From Bordetella parapertussis (GTDB lineage Bacteria > Bacteroidota > Bacteroidia > Chitinophagales > Chitinophagaceae): a stretch of DNA of 64,000 nucleotides. A model generated the notes under the pieces. That model searched no databases. It was not told where the DNA came from and saw nothing but the letters and a program-made list of their open reading frames with translations. Both the position numbers and the translations under genes were made by a program. Of this stretch, positions 23,980 to 32,992 are shown piece after piece; positions within the stretch are counted from its first letter, which is position 1; each line of letters begins with the position of its first letter. The DNA lies in contig CALQJX020000014.1 in assembly GCA_943331005.2 (NCBI GenBank), positions 42,840 through 106,839 of the forward strand. The letters run 5' to 3'.

Positions 23980-26136
23980 TTGGCATATATAGAATCATAT
24001 AAAAGACTGAATAAACTGCTGCAGGATGAGAGCCTGGAGCCCCTGCTCAGCTGGGGTTTTCGTATGGGTCTTTCTGGTACACTGCCTATAGCATGGGGGC
24101 TGCATACCGGTCACATAACCGATGGTATATGGATAACCCTTACTGCAGAGGCCGTGTCGTGGGTGGAGTTGAAGGGGTCTTTTGCCTGGCGGTTGAGGGC
24201 ACTTGTGGCGGGCTCGCTACTGGCCATATTTGCGGGTGCGCTGGGTTCTGTAACCGGGGGCAGCCTGCTTATAGGTTGCCTGTGTATGCTGGTAGTTGGT
24301 TTTCTGGCTACGCTGCTCAAGAACCTCGGCGACCGCGCCAGCGGACTGGCCATCTGTTTCTATCTTTTATTTATTGTATGCAACGCATTTCCGGTAACTA
24401 CCACCGCTGAATTGCCACACCGCATGATGCTCATATCTATAGGTGCAATGTGGCCGGTGCTGGTGGGGCTTATTGCCTCGGCACTGATGCCGGCGCAGGA
24501 ACCCTTCAGGCGGCATGTGGCCATAATATGGCGCTCTATTGCAGATCTGGCAGAGGCTGTGTCGCAGAGCGATAACCGTGCGGGATATACCAGCAAGCTG
24601 GCCAATGTATATGAGAAGGAGCGGCAGGTACGTGCCACTATCAATAACTCTTTTGAGTTCTATGCACAGACAGCCAACCAGGCAAATACCAAGGACAACC
24701 GCACCTATCAGCTGATACAGATGCGTAAGCTGGCCGGTCTGGTGGCAGTGAATGTGATAGCCATGGGCGATGAGATGGAGCATATATCGGTACACAAACT
24801 GGATAAGGCCTTGCGTGTGAAGGCCGATTCGCTGTTCCGCGCTCTCAAGGAGGCTTCCGACCGCATGTCGGTCTTCGTCATTACCATGAACCCTGAGGAG
24901 AAGCTGCTTACTCAGGCGCAGGTGAATCGTCTTCGGAATCTGATCGCATTGATCAGAGCGTACCCGCTACCGCCTGATGTGCGACAGTCTATGGCCATAG
25001 CGCGCATTCTGCAGCTTACAGAACGTACCATCCGCCTGCTCGATAATGCCATTTTGCGCGTAGACCAGATGGGCGATGATAAGCCGGTCTTCAGGTCTTA
25101 TTCGCTCATCAAGACCGGTTTCCTGTTCAAGCCTCAGTTCCTGCTGCGCAATATCCGCACTCTGTTCAATATCAACACGCTTACGTTCAAGTATGCCATG
25201 CGCTCTGCAGTAGCAGCAACGGTGGCGCTGTTCATTTATAAATGGTACAGGATAGACCATGGCTTCTGGATGCCTTTCAGTGTCATGATCATTATTCAAC
25301 CCTATTTCGGGGCTACTTTCAAAAAAGCTATAGACCGTATCTCAGGCACTGTGCTGGGCGTACTGGTGGGTAGCTTTTTGCTATACCTGCCACAGGGGCT
25401 GCACCTGCAGGAGATCATTCTGTTCTTTACCTTCATCCTCATGGTGTATTATGCCAAGAAGCAGTATGCCGTATCGGCTTTCTTTATCACGCTCAACCTT
25501 GTACTGCTCTTCAATATAGAGTCTTCATACAGCAATGAGCTTATGGGGGCGCGTGTAGTGGCTACCATTGGCGGGGCTTTGCTGGCAGTAAGTGCCGGCT
25601 GGCTGCTACTGCCAACATGGGACAAAAAGCTGCTACCGGCATTCCTGTCTAAAGCGGTTGCTGCCAACTACGAATACTTTGTAAAGACCTTTTACGCCCC
25701 CGAGGAACATACCAACTGGACCCGCTATAAGCGACTGGCAGAGTCGGGCAACAGCAATGTGTACGACTCCTTCAACCGGTATATGCAGGAGCCCGGCCGC
25801 GAAAAGTCTGATGCGTGGTATGCCCTCATTACCTGCACCGTGCGCATTACCCGCAGTCTCAACAACATTCACATGGAGCAGGCCGAAAAGCGAATTGCTG
25901 ATACGGCAGAAGTGAGTAAAGAGCAGCAGCAGAAGGTAACGGAATGTCTGCAACTGTTTGATGCAGTACTGGTGCATATGGACCGACTGAAGCCGGGCTC
26001 GCTGAAGAAACTGAAAAGAATGGAACCGGCACCAACAACACTGGTACTCAATACTGCTCAGTCTTTCTCGCTGGAGAAAATGATACTGGAACTAAAGGCC
26101 ATGCTGGTAGACCTGGACAAATCTGTAGATGTCTGA
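23980..26136 (+). CDS. FUSC family inner-membrane protein
   Basis: About 718 residues in the YccS/FUSC (aromatic-acid exporter-like) family. There are two halves, each with a block of closely spaced membrane segments: about residues 35-170 (TLPIAWGL, LVAGSLLAIFAGAL, LIGCLCMLVVGFLA, ICFYLLFIVCNAF) and about 405-550 (AVAATVALFIYKWY, FWMPFSVMIIIQPYFG, ISGTVLGVLVGSFLL). Soluble helical regions follow each block. The motif PYFGATFKKAIDRISGTVLG followed by VLVG is the usual FUSC signature. Transport of small aromatic or amphipathic compounds is inferred from relatives. The start is not ATG; TTG 23980 is preferred over TTG 23962. A perfect terminator follows. Confidence 0.8.
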   Translation: MAYIESYKRLNKLLQDESLEPLLSWGFRMGLSGTLPIAWGLHTGHITDGIWITLTAEAVSWVELKGSFAWRLRALVAGSLLAIFAGALGSVTGGSLLIGCLCMLVVGFLATLLKNLGDRASGLAICFYLLFIVCNAFPVTTTAELPHRMMLISIGAMWPVLVGLIASALMPAQEPFRRHVAIIWRSIADLAEAVSQSDNRAGYTSKLANVYEKERQVRATINNSFEFYAQTANQANTKDNRTYQLIQMRKLAGLVAVNVIAMGDEMEHISVHKLDKALRVKADSLFRALKEASDRMSVFVITMNPEEKLLTQAQVNRLRNLIALIRAYPLPPDVRQSMAIARILQLTERTIRLLDNAILRVDQMGDDKPVFRSYSLIKTGFLFKPQFLLRNIRTLFNINTLTFKYAMRSAVAATVALFIYKWYRIDHGFWMPFSVMIIIQPYFGATFKKAIDRISGTVLGVLVGSFLLYLPQGLHLQEIILFFTFILMVYYAKKQYAVSAFFITLNLVLLFNIESSYSNELMGARVVATIGGALLAVSAGWLLLPTWDKKLLPAFLSKAVAANYEYFVKTFYAPEEHTNWTRYKRLAESGNSNVYDSFNRYMQEPGREKSDAWYALITCTVRITRSLNNIHMEQAEKRIADTAEVSKEQQQKVTECLQLFDAVLVHMDRLKPGSLKKLKRMEPAPTTLVLNTAQSFSLEKMILELKAMLVDLDKSVDV

Positions 26137-26168
26137 TAGGGTAGACCTCAGTGCACTATATTACTAAT

Positions 26169-26206
26169 GAAAAGGCCTGATACACTTGGTGTATCAGGCC
26201 TTTTTT
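26169..26206. terminator. Bidirectional intrinsic terminator
   Basis: A near-perfect 15-bp stem AAAGGCCTGATACAC / GTGTATCAGGCCTTT with loop TTG, followed by T6 and preceded by an A-tract. Shared by the converging FUSC and persulfide dioxygenase genes. Confidence 0.9.
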
Positions 26207-26224
26207 ATAATGGTTGTAAACTAC

Positions 26225-27625
26225 TTATGCTATTGTGTTTGGTTCTACTACCGGTATTTTTTTCTCGGTCTTTATTTTTGCAAAACCACCCAGCACATTG
26301 CGCAGATTGTGGTAGCCATGACGCTTTAGCAAAGAGGCAGCAATAACAGAGCGATAGCCGCCGGCACAGTGTACATAGAGGTTGTGGTCGTCTTCCAGCA
26401 TAGCCACATTCAGCGGGTCGGTAAGCGTATCCAGCGGGAAGCTGCGGGCACCCTGCACATGGGCAGTGTCAAACTCGGCCGGCTTGCGCACGTCTATCAC
26501 ATCTATCAGCGGGTCGTGCGGGAAGTCCATTGCAAACTCATCTGTTTCTATGTCTATGATCAGGTCTATCTGTTCGCCTGCGTCCTGCCATGCTTCATAT
26601 CCACCTTCCAGATAGCCATGCACATTGTCTATACCCACACGTGCCAGACGGGTGATGCTTTCTTTCTCCTTGCCAGCCTCTGTAACCAGTACCAATGGCT
26701 GGTCGTAGGGTAGCATGATACCGGCCCACTCTGCAAATCTGCCATCGAGTCCTATGCTGATAGACTCAGGTATGAATCCGCTGGTGAAAATGCCAGATGG
26801 ACGCGTGTCGAGAATGATGGCGCCGTTCTTCACCTCTTCTTTGAAGGCAGCAATGCTCAGTGCATTCATGCCCTTGCCATATACCTCATCTATGCTGCCA
26901 TATCCCTGTTGGTTGATGCGGGCATTGATGGGAAAGTATACCGGTGGGGTAGATAGCCCGGTGGTTACGGTTTTTACAAACTCTTCCATGGTCATATCCT
27001 GCAGGGCATAGTTACTTGCTTTCTGTGCGCCAATGGTACTGGTAGTTTCAGGTCCCAGGTTTTTGCCGCAGGAAGATCCCGGACCATGTGCCGGATAAAC
27101 GATGATGTTGTCGTTCAGTGGTTTTATCTTGCTGTTCAGCGATTCATACATCATGCCGGCCAGTTCTTCCTTGCTCAGGTCGCCGCTGAAGAGGTCGGGG
27201 CGGCCCACATCGCCAACAAAAAGGGTGTCTCCGGTAAAAATGCAATGTGGGGTGCCTTCTTCATTGTGCAGCAGGTAGCAGGTGCTTTCCAGTGTATGGC
27301 CGGGTGTATGCAGCACCTTTATTTTCAGCTTGCCCACCATAAATTCTTCACCATCCTTGGCTACATGTACTTTGAAGCCTGCTTCGGTATTTGGTCCGTA
27401 AATGATGGGCGCGCCTGTTTTCTGAGAGAGATCTACATGGCCGCTCACAAAGTCTGCATGAAAGTGTGTTTCGAAGATGTATTTGATCTTTACATTTTTC
27501 TCGGCCGCCATCTGCAGATACGTATCCACATCCCTTAGCGGGTCTATTACTGCGGCTTCGCCATCGCTGGCTATAAAGTAGGCTGCCTCGCTCAGGCAGC
27601 TGGTATATAACTGTTGAATGTCCAT
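26225..27625 (-). CDS. CstB-like persulfide dioxygenase-rhodanese fusion
   Basis: A 466-residue cytoplasmic protein with three modules. Residues 1-240 are a metallo-beta-lactamase fold domain of the persulfide dioxygenase type: HFHADF (His54, His56, Asp58), then SGH, HTPGHT, FTGDTLFVGDVGRPDLF and YPAHGPGS. Residues about 265-360 are a rhodanese fold without the catalytic cysteine (DTRPSG..., and VTEAGKE where the Cys loop should be). Residues about 375-460 are an intact rhodanese (DVRKPAEF ... YVHCAGGYRS, Cys near 419). This order matches CstB, which oxidises persulfides to thiosulfate. The start is ATG 27625; an in-frame Met 8 codons upstream has less support. Divergent from a response regulator gene. 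Confidence 0.88.
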   Translation of the reverse strand: MDIQQLYTSCLSEAAYFIASDGEAAVIDPLRDVDTYLQMAAEKNVKIKYIFETHFHADFVSGHVDLSQKTGAPIIYGPNTEAGFKVHVAKDGEEFMVGKLKIKVLHTPGHTLESTCYLLHNEEGTPHCIFTGDTLFVGDVGRPDLFSGDLSKEELAGMMYESLNSKIKPLNDNIIVYPAHGPGSSCGKNLGPETTSTIGAQKASNYALQDMTMEEFVKTVTTGLSTPPVYFPINARINQQGYGSIDEVYGKGMNALSIAAFKEEVKNGAIILDTRPSGIFTSGFIPESISIGLDGRFAEWAGIMLPYDQPLVLVTEAGKEKESITRLARVGIDNVHGYLEGGYEAWQDAGEQIDLIIDIETDEFAMDFPHDPLIDVIDVRKPAEFDTAHVQGARSFPLDTLTDPLNVAMLEDDHNLYVHCAGGYRSVIAASLLKRHGYHNLRNVLGGFAKIKTEKKIPVVEPNTIA

Positions 27626-27712
27626 GCTGCGAATGTACAATAAAGACATATGAATTTCGTTATTGAAGGATAGTTATTGCTGATAGAAACAGGGTGGATA
27701 ATGACCATTTAG

Positions 27713-27741
27713 TTTGCCATACTATAAAACACGTAACTTTG
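27713..27741 (+). promoter_or_regulatory. Promoter of the response regulator gene
   Basis: TTTG at 27713-27716, a 17-base spacer, then TAACTTTG at 27734-27741. This matches both Bacteroidota promoter halves. The ATG is 46 bp downstream. Confidence 0.7.
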
Positions 27742-27787
27742 ATATTGAAAACCATATTCACCCTAGTTCTCTAACTATCATTTTGCC

Positions 27788-28495
27788 ATGGAAACATTTA
27801 TTCATCCCGTCATTCGTGTTGCGTATTGCGATGACCATGCCCTTATCCGCGAGGGTATCACTTCCGTTATTACCAAGCGCAGTCTGCAGTTGCCTTCTGA
27901 GACCATTTTTATTGATATTCAGGCAGGCGATGGCAGAGAGTTGCTGCTGAAGCTGGAAACAGCTGATGAACTGCCCGATGTGTGCCTTATCGACATCAAT
28001 ATGCCCGAAATGAACGGCTTTGATACGGTGGCAGAAGTGCGCAGGCGCTGGCCGCACATGGGTATTGTGGTCTTTACCATCTTCGATCTGGAGCATTACA
28101 TCATCCGCATGATCATGAGTGGTGCAAACGGTTACCTGATAAAGAATTGCAAGGCCGATGAAATGATCAATGCCATCACTTCGGTCTATCACAATGGTAT
28201 GTATTATCCAGATCTGGCAACCATGCACTTCTACAATGCCATACAGAACGGCACTATAGGTTTGCAGCAGATAACGGCTCTGGAAACAGAAATGCTGAAG
28301 CTGGTATGTACCGATCTGCGTTTGGGGGAAATAGCAGAAAAGCTAGATATCTCTGTAGCCTTTTTCGAGCAAATGCAGCAGTCGTTATACCGCAAGCTGA
28401 AGATCAACAGTCGTGCAGGATTGGTGTTTTTTGCTGTTCAGGCAGGCATAGTACCCATGGAGGCTAATACCACCAATTATATAACACATCATTAA
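27788..28495 (+). CDS. Orphan response regulator, NarL/LuxR type
   Basis: A 235-residue two-component response regulator. The receiver domain (about 9-130) has the acidic pair Asp15-Asp16, the phosphoacceptor Asp69 in LIDINMPEMNG, Thr97 and Lys119 (YLIKN). The C-terminal part (about 165-228) aligns with a LuxR-type helix-turn-helix (TALETEMLKLVCTDLRLGEI, then KLDISVAFFEQMQQSLYRKL). The usual recognition-helix start T-V-E-x-H is replaced by A-F-F-E-Q, so DNA recognition may differ. No histidine kinase is adjacent; an orphan TPR kinase lies at 37733. It is divergent from the CstB-like gene, which it may regulate. Confidence 0.88.
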   Translation: METFIHPVIRVAYCDDHALIREGITSVITKRSLQLPSETIFIDIQAGDGRELLLKLETADELPDVCLIDINMPEMNGFDTVAEVRRRWPHMGIVVFTIFDLEHYIIRMIMSGANGYLIKNCKADEMINAITSVYHNGMYYPDLATMHFYNAIQNGTIGLQQITALETEMLKLVCTDLRLGEIAEKLDISVAFFEQMQQSLYRKLKINSRAGLVFFAVQAGIVPMEANTTNYITHH

Positions 28496-28507
28496 GTAAA
28501 AGAGATA

Positions 28508-29368
28508 TTACAGCGGAATGTCTACCCTGACCTGTTTGGAGTAGGTGCGCCCCTGTGCGTCCTTGCCATCTATTTTCCACATTACAGAGCGTAGTGCCAC
28601 AGTAAGTGGTTTCTGGTTGGCAGAGCGTACATTACGCACGCTGTTCAGCAGTGTCTGAGCCTTTTTGTGGTTCATGCGGCGTCTTTTGGCAACCCGCTGC
28701 ACGGCATTACGAATATCAGATGCATCAGCATCATAGTATTCCAGATTACGTGCGTCCAATCCGGTTACGGGGAAAGAATTGCTGCCGCCCTTTACTTGTT
28801 TCCAGCCGGTGGTCACAGAAAGTGATTCCAGAGGCAGCTCGCCCATGTTGCTCTTCAGGATCACTATGGTCTGGTAGCGCTGAGATACCTTTGTAACTGT
28901 ACCGGATACCTGCAGTGTGCTGCCGTTTATTTTTCCTGAATTGAGGGTGTATACCGCACCGCTGGCGCGTTTCAGGTCTTTTCTTCCGGCCTGGGTTACA
29001 CCCAATCCGCTTACCAGTACGGTCACTTCTCCGAATTCGGCACGCAGTCCGGATCCGGTCAGGGCTGCAGGTGCAGGCTGTGCCGGTTTAGTGGCGGGTG
29101 CAGGCGTATTGGTGGTAGCAGTTGTGTTAGGGGTATCTGCTGCCGGTTGTTCCGTCTGCGGATCCTGATCCTTGTTTTCAGCAGGTGGTATCACCGGTTG
29201 CAGGTCTGTTACCAGATCTTTCAGCTGTTGCTGGTCAGATTCTGTTACTATGGTCGCAGAGTCACCAAGTACTATCGGCCCTGAGGTGGATTGTTGCCCA
29301 TTATCGCAGCTGCTCAGCATCAATGCCAGCCCTGTTACAGATACTATATATTTAACCCTGTTGACCAT
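28508..29368 (-). CDS. Lipoprotein with Thr/Pro-rich linker
   Basis: A 286-residue lipoprotein: signal peptide with lipobox LSSC (Cys21), then a disordered stretch to about residue 105, rich in Thr, Pro, Ala and Gln (PAADTPNTTATTNTPAPATK). A folded part of about 180 residues follows (FGEVTVLVSGLGVTQ ... RYQTIVILKSNMGELPLESL), ending in a basic region (RVAKRRRMNHKKAQT). No family recognised; the linker suggests it spans part of the periplasm or the surface. It converges on the response regulator gene with a 12-bp gap. Confidence 0.7.
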   Translation of the reverse strand: MVNRVKYIVSVTGLALMLSSCDNGQQSTSGPIVLGDSATIVTESDQQQLKDLVTDLQPVIPPAENKDQDPQTEQPAADTPNTTATTNTPAPATKPAQPAPAALTGSGLRAEFGEVTVLVSGLGVTQAGRKDLKRASGAVYTLNSGKINGSTLQVSGTVTKVSQRYQTIVILKSNMGELPLESLSVTTGWKQVKGGSNSFPVTGLDARNLEYYDADASDIRNAVQRVAKRRRMNHKKAQTLLNSVRNVRSANQKPLTVALRSVMWKIDGKDAQGRTYSKQVRVDIPL

Positions 29369-29493
29369 GTTCGTTCTATAGACGAATGTACTGAAAAGTT
29401 AGTATTCAGGCGCATAAGAATGATGCTTATCACCTGTATTTGTATTAGCAAAATGTTATCAGCGCCTCAAATGCCCTTTTGCGGCTTGGGCGC

Positions 29494-31470
29494 TTAGTAA
29501 TTCATCAGTTTCTGCACAGCACTATCCAGTCGGCTGCTGGCCATAAAGTTCTGTTCCAGTTCTATAGCGAAAGGCACCGGTGTGTCCAGACTGGCGCAAC
29601 GCACTATGGGTGCATCCAGCCACTCAAAACAATGTTCGGCTATCCATGCAGCCAGTTCTCCACCCAATCCGCCAAACAGGGTGTCTTCGTGCAGCAGCAA
29701 TACCTTGCCGGTGCGGCGCACAGCCTCGCGAATGGTGTCATAGTCCAGCGGCAGCAGGCTGCGCAAGTCCAGTATATCTATAGAAAGATCGGGATGTGCA
29801 GCTGCATAGTTGGTAGCCCAATGCACCCCCATACCATAAGTAATGATGCTTATGTCGCTGCCCTCGGCTACAATACGTGCCTTGCCTATTTCGGTAGTAT
29901 AGTATTCTTCCGGTACCAGGCCGCTCACGCTGCGGTAGAGTGCCTTGTGTTCAAAGAACATAACAGGGTTGGGGTCCTGCAGTGCCGCATTCAGCAAACC
30001 CTTGGCATCTGCCGGATTCGATGGGTAAAGTACTTTCAGGCCCGGTACATGGGTAAACCATGCCTCATTGCACTGAGAGTGGAACGGCCCTGCGCCCACG
30101 CCGCCGCCTGTAGGCATACGCACCACCACATCGGCATTCTGGCCCCAGCGGTAATGTATCTTGGCCAGGTTGTTCACTATCTGGTTGAAGCCTACCGTTA
30201 CAAAGTCGGCAAACTGCATTTCCATCATGGCCTTGTGCCCCTTTATAGAAAGGCCCAGCGCTGCACCTACTATAGCGCTTTCGCATAATGGTGTGTTGCG
30301 CACACGCTCCTTGCCATAGGTCTGCACAAATCCTTCGGTCACTTTAAAGGCGCCTCCGTATTCGGCAATATCCTGCCCCATCAAGACCAGATTGGGGTAG
30401 CGGTCCATACTTTGCTTCAGGCTCTCGCTTATGGCCTGTATGAATTTCTTTTCGGTACCGGCAGTGGTTGGTGCTATCGGTGCCTCAGTGAGTGGGGCAT
30501 AAACATCTGCCATCTCTTCTGCGGTATCTGGTGTTACCGGTGGTGCCTCAAAACCTGTTGCCAGTCCGTTCTCTATTTCTTTCTGTATCGTTTCCCTTAT
30601 TGCAGCTATTTTGTCGTCGTCAAGCACTTTCTGTGCTTTCAGGTATTCTTCAAAATTCTGCACAGGGTCTTTTTTGCCCCATTCTTCAAACAGTTCTTTG
30701 GGTACATATTTCACACCGCTGGCTTCTTCGTGTCCCCTCATCCTGAAGGTCATACACTCTACCAGTATCGGTTTCTGCTCTGCTATGCAGTAGGCACGGG
30801 CCTTGGTTATTTCCCTGTATACCTCCAGTATGTTATTGCCATCTATGGTAATGCCACGCATGCCATAGCCTATAGCGCGGTCGGCCAGCTGCTCACATAC
30901 AAACTGTTCATTCACCGGTGTGCTCAGTCCGTAGCCATTATTTTCAATTATAAAGATGACCGGCAGTCCCCAAGCTGCAGCAACGTTCAGCGCTTCGTGG
31001 AAGTCGCCCTCGCTGGTGCCGCCGTCGCCGCTGAAGGCAACCGCTACTTTATTTTCTTTTTTCAGTTTGTGTGCCAGGGCCACGCCATCAGCAATTGCCA
31101 GCTGCGGACCCAGATGCGATATCATGCCGCATATGTGGTATTCGTTGGCACCAAAGTGAAACGAACGTTCCCTGCCCTTGCTGAAACCCTCCTTGCGTCC
31201 CTGCCACTGCATGAACAGTTTGGGGAACGGCATTTTACGAACGGTGAACACACCCAGATTCCGATGCAGGGGCATTACATACTCATCTTCGTCCAGTGCC
31301 ATGGTGGCACCTACAGAGATCGCTTCCTGACCAATGCCGCTGAACCACTTGCTGATACGACCCTGCCTCAGCAGTACCAGCATCTTCTCTTCTATCATGC
31401 GCGGGCGCAGCAGTTCTGTATATAACTGCAGCAGTAGTTCGTTGTCTAGGCCTTTCCTGTCGAATTGCAT
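29494..31470 (-). CDS. 2-oxoacid dehydrogenase E1, fused alpha and beta subunits
   Basis: A 658-residue thiamine-diphosphate enzyme. The N-terminal alpha part (about 1-330) has GQEAISVGA, HLGPQLAIADG and the thiamine-binding motif GDGGTSEGDFHEALN...ENNGYG. The C-terminal beta part (about 345-658) has MGQDIAEYGGAFKVTEGF, NTPLCESAIVGAALG, MEMQFADFV and HEDTLFGGLGGE. This is the E1 of the branched-chain 2-oxoacid (2-oxoisovalerate) dehydrogenase complex, with both subunits on one chain as is common in Bacteroidota; it decarboxylates branched 2-oxoacids from Val, Leu and Ile. The start ATG 31470 follows a TACTTTTG element; the frame upstream is not credible. E2 and E3 are not in the window. Confidence 0.9.
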   Translation of the reverse strand: MQFDRKGLDNELLLQLYTELLRPRMIEEKMLVLLRQGRISKWFSGIGQEAISVGATMALDEDEYVMPLHRNLGVFTVRKMPFPKLFMQWQGRKEGFSKGRERSFHFGANEYHICGMISHLGPQLAIADGVALAHKLKKENKVAVAFSGDGGTSEGDFHEALNVAAAWGLPVIFIIENNGYGLSTPVNEQFVCEQLADRAIGYGMRGITIDGNNILEVYREITKARAYCIAEQKPILVECMTFRMRGHEEASGVKYVPKELFEEWGKKDPVQNFEEYLKAQKVLDDDKIAAIRETIQKEIENGLATGFEAPPVTPDTAEEMADVYAPLTEAPIAPTTAGTEKKFIQAISESLKQSMDRYPNLVLMGQDIAEYGGAFKVTEGFVQTYGKERVRNTPLCESAIVGAALGLSIKGHKAMMEMQFADFVTVGFNQIVNNLAKIHYRWGQNADVVVRMPTGGGVGAGPFHSQCNEAWFTHVPGLKVLYPSNPADAKGLLNAALQDPNPVMFFEHKALYRSVSGLVPEEYYTTEIGKARIVAEGSDISIITYGMGVHWATNYAAAHPDLSIDILDLRSLLPLDYDTIREAVRRTGKVLLLHEDTLFGGLGGELAAWIAEHCFEWLDAPIVRCASLDTPVPFAIELEQNFMASSRLDSAVQKLMNY

Positions 31471-31486
31471 ATCCTGAATTTGGTTG

Positions 31487-31494
31487 CAAAAGTA
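31487..31494 (-). promoter_or_regulatory. -7 promoter element for the E1 gene
   Basis: TACTTTTG on the minus strand, 16 bases upstream of the ATG at 31470. It supports that start. Confidence 0.55.
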
Positions 31495-31569
31495 ATGCGC
31501 AGCAACGGAAATACGGGCAATTTTAGTGTAATACAATATGTGTCAGAAAATCACCATGCCTTAAACCAC

Positions 31570-31577
31570 TACCTTTG
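31570..31577 (+). promoter_or_regulatory. -7 promoter element for hemW
   Basis: TACCTTTG followed by CGCC and ATG at 31582, so essentially no leader. It rejects the upstream in-frame Met at 31465, which lies inside the divergent E1 gene. Confidence 0.7.
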
Positions 31578-31581
31578 CGCC

Positions 31582-32751
31582 ATGCAATTACACGATCAGC
31601 AACCCGCCGCGGCTGGTATTTACCTACATATTCCCTTCTGCAGGCAGGCTTGTATCTACTGTAATTTTCATTTTTCCACCTCGCTCCGCTACAAGGAAGA
31701 GGTACTACAGGCTATGCAGCAAGAGATAGTAATGCAGCGCGATTATCTGGGAGATACCCCGGTAGAGACCGTTTATTTTGGTGGCGGCACCCCTTCGCTG
31801 CTCTCTGCCGATGAGATAAACCGCCTTTTCGATGCCATTAGCGCCAATTTTACCGTCAATGAGCTAAAGGAGGTGACCCTGGAGGCTAATCCAGATGATC
31901 TGGACCGCAATTACCTGCGCTCGCTGAAGCACACACCGGTGAGCAGGTTCAGTATTGGTATACAGTCTTTCCGCGAGCAGGATCTGCTGTATATGAAACG
32001 TGCCCACTCGGCACAGCAGGCCGAAGCAGCCATAAAAGGGGCGCAGGATATTGGTTTTGAGAAACTGAGTATAGACCTTATATATGGAGTGCCGGGAATG
32101 GATGATGCCGCCTGGAAACAAAATCTGGCGCGTGTGCGCGATATGCAGATCCCGCACTTTTCGGCCTATGCACTTACGGTGGAAGACCGTACAGCGCTGC
32201 ATCATGCTATTGCGAAAAAGCAGGCCGCTCCGGTAGACGGTAATCAGGCTGCCGCCCAGCTGGAGTTGCTTATGGAGACCGCCGCTGCAATGGGCTACGA
32301 GCACTACGAAATATCCAATCTGGCACTACCCGGACAGTATGCCATACACAACACCAATTACTGGCGGGGACAGCCCTACCTGGGTATAGGGCCGTCGGCA
32401 CACTCTTTCAATGGTCACAACAGGCGCCGCTGGAATGTGTCGAATAATATTACCTATACAAAGGGCATATTGCAGACAGGCAAGCCCGAATTTGAAGAAG
32501 AGGTATTAACTACCTACGACCACCTGAATGAATATATCATGACCTCGCTGCGCACCCAATGGGGCTGCGACCTGCAGCGTATTACCACGCTTTGGGATGC
32601 CACTACTGCCTTGCAGGTTGAAAAAAGCAGTCATCTGTTCATGGAGAAAAAATGGCTGGTACAGGATGGGTCTAAACTGCTGCTCACCAATGCCGGTCGC
32701 CTTTTTGCAGACCGTATAGCCGCAGATATGTTTGTGACGCCGGAAGAATAA
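31582..32751 (+). CDS. hemW: Radical SAM heme chaperone HemW
   Basis: A 389-residue radical-SAM protein that binds and delivers heme; formerly annotated as an oxygen-independent coproporphyrinogen oxidase homologue. YLHIPFCRQACIYCNFHFS carries the three cluster cysteines Cys20, Cys24 and Cys27, with Phe after the third as in HemW. FGGGTPSLLS, EANPDDLD, SIGIQSF and the C-terminal YWRGQPYLGIGPSAHSF are all family motifs. HemW lacks the extra N-terminal residues needed for coproporphyrinogen oxidase activity, and this protein starts just before the cluster motif, as expected. A weak hairpin at 32777-32797 follows. Confidence 0.92.
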   Translation: MQLHDQQPAAAGIYLHIPFCRQACIYCNFHFSTSLRYKEEVLQAMQQEIVMQRDYLGDTPVETVYFGGGTPSLLSADEINRLFDAISANFTVNELKEVTLEANPDDLDRNYLRSLKHTPVSRFSIGIQSFREQDLLYMKRAHSAQQAEAAIKGAQDIGFEKLSIDLIYGVPGMDDAAWKQNLARVRDMQIPHFSAYALTVEDRTALHHAIAKKQAAPVDGNQAAAQLELLMETAAAMGYEHYEISNLALPGQYAIHNTNYWRGQPYLGIGPSAHSFNGHNRRRWNVSNNITYTKGILQTGKPEFEEEVLTTYDHLNEYIMTSLRTQWGCDLQRITTLWDATTALQVEKSSHLFMEKKWLVQDGSKLLLTNAGRLFADRIAADMFVTPEE

Positions 32752-32776
32752 TTGACTGCATTAGGGCATGAAAAAA

Positions 32777-32797
32777 GAGGAGCTGTACCAACTCCTC
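32777..32797. terminator. Possible weak terminator after hemW
   Basis: GAGGAG / CTCCTC with a 9-base loop, preceded by A6 and followed by a mixed T/C stretch. The stem is short and termination is uncertain. Confidence 0.4.
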
Positions 32798-32890
32798 CTT
32801 CATTTACCACTCAACTCCAAAACCTATTTCTTTTTTGCTCGGGGTGCGTATTTGCTGTGCATTTCAGGGTAGTTGCCACATTTCATTATT

Positions 32891-32920
32891 CGTTATAAAT
32901 GATATTCAAATTATATAACG
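32891..32920. promoter_or_regulatory. Candidate operator of the biotin operon
   Basis: Inverted arms CGTTATA (32891-32897) and TATAACG (32914-32920) are separated by 16 bases. The symmetry extends to ATwCGTTATAwA on both sides. BirA operators in other bacteria also consist of two short inverted arms about 14-16 bases apart, although with a different arm sequence. The site sits about 75 bp before the bioB ATG, where an operator would overlap the promoter. Confidence 0.4.
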
Positions 32921-32992
32921 TATACTTTCTCTAAATATGTTTCTGTGAATCCTCAATATCAGATAGTTTTGCCCACAGAAAACAATATTCAA

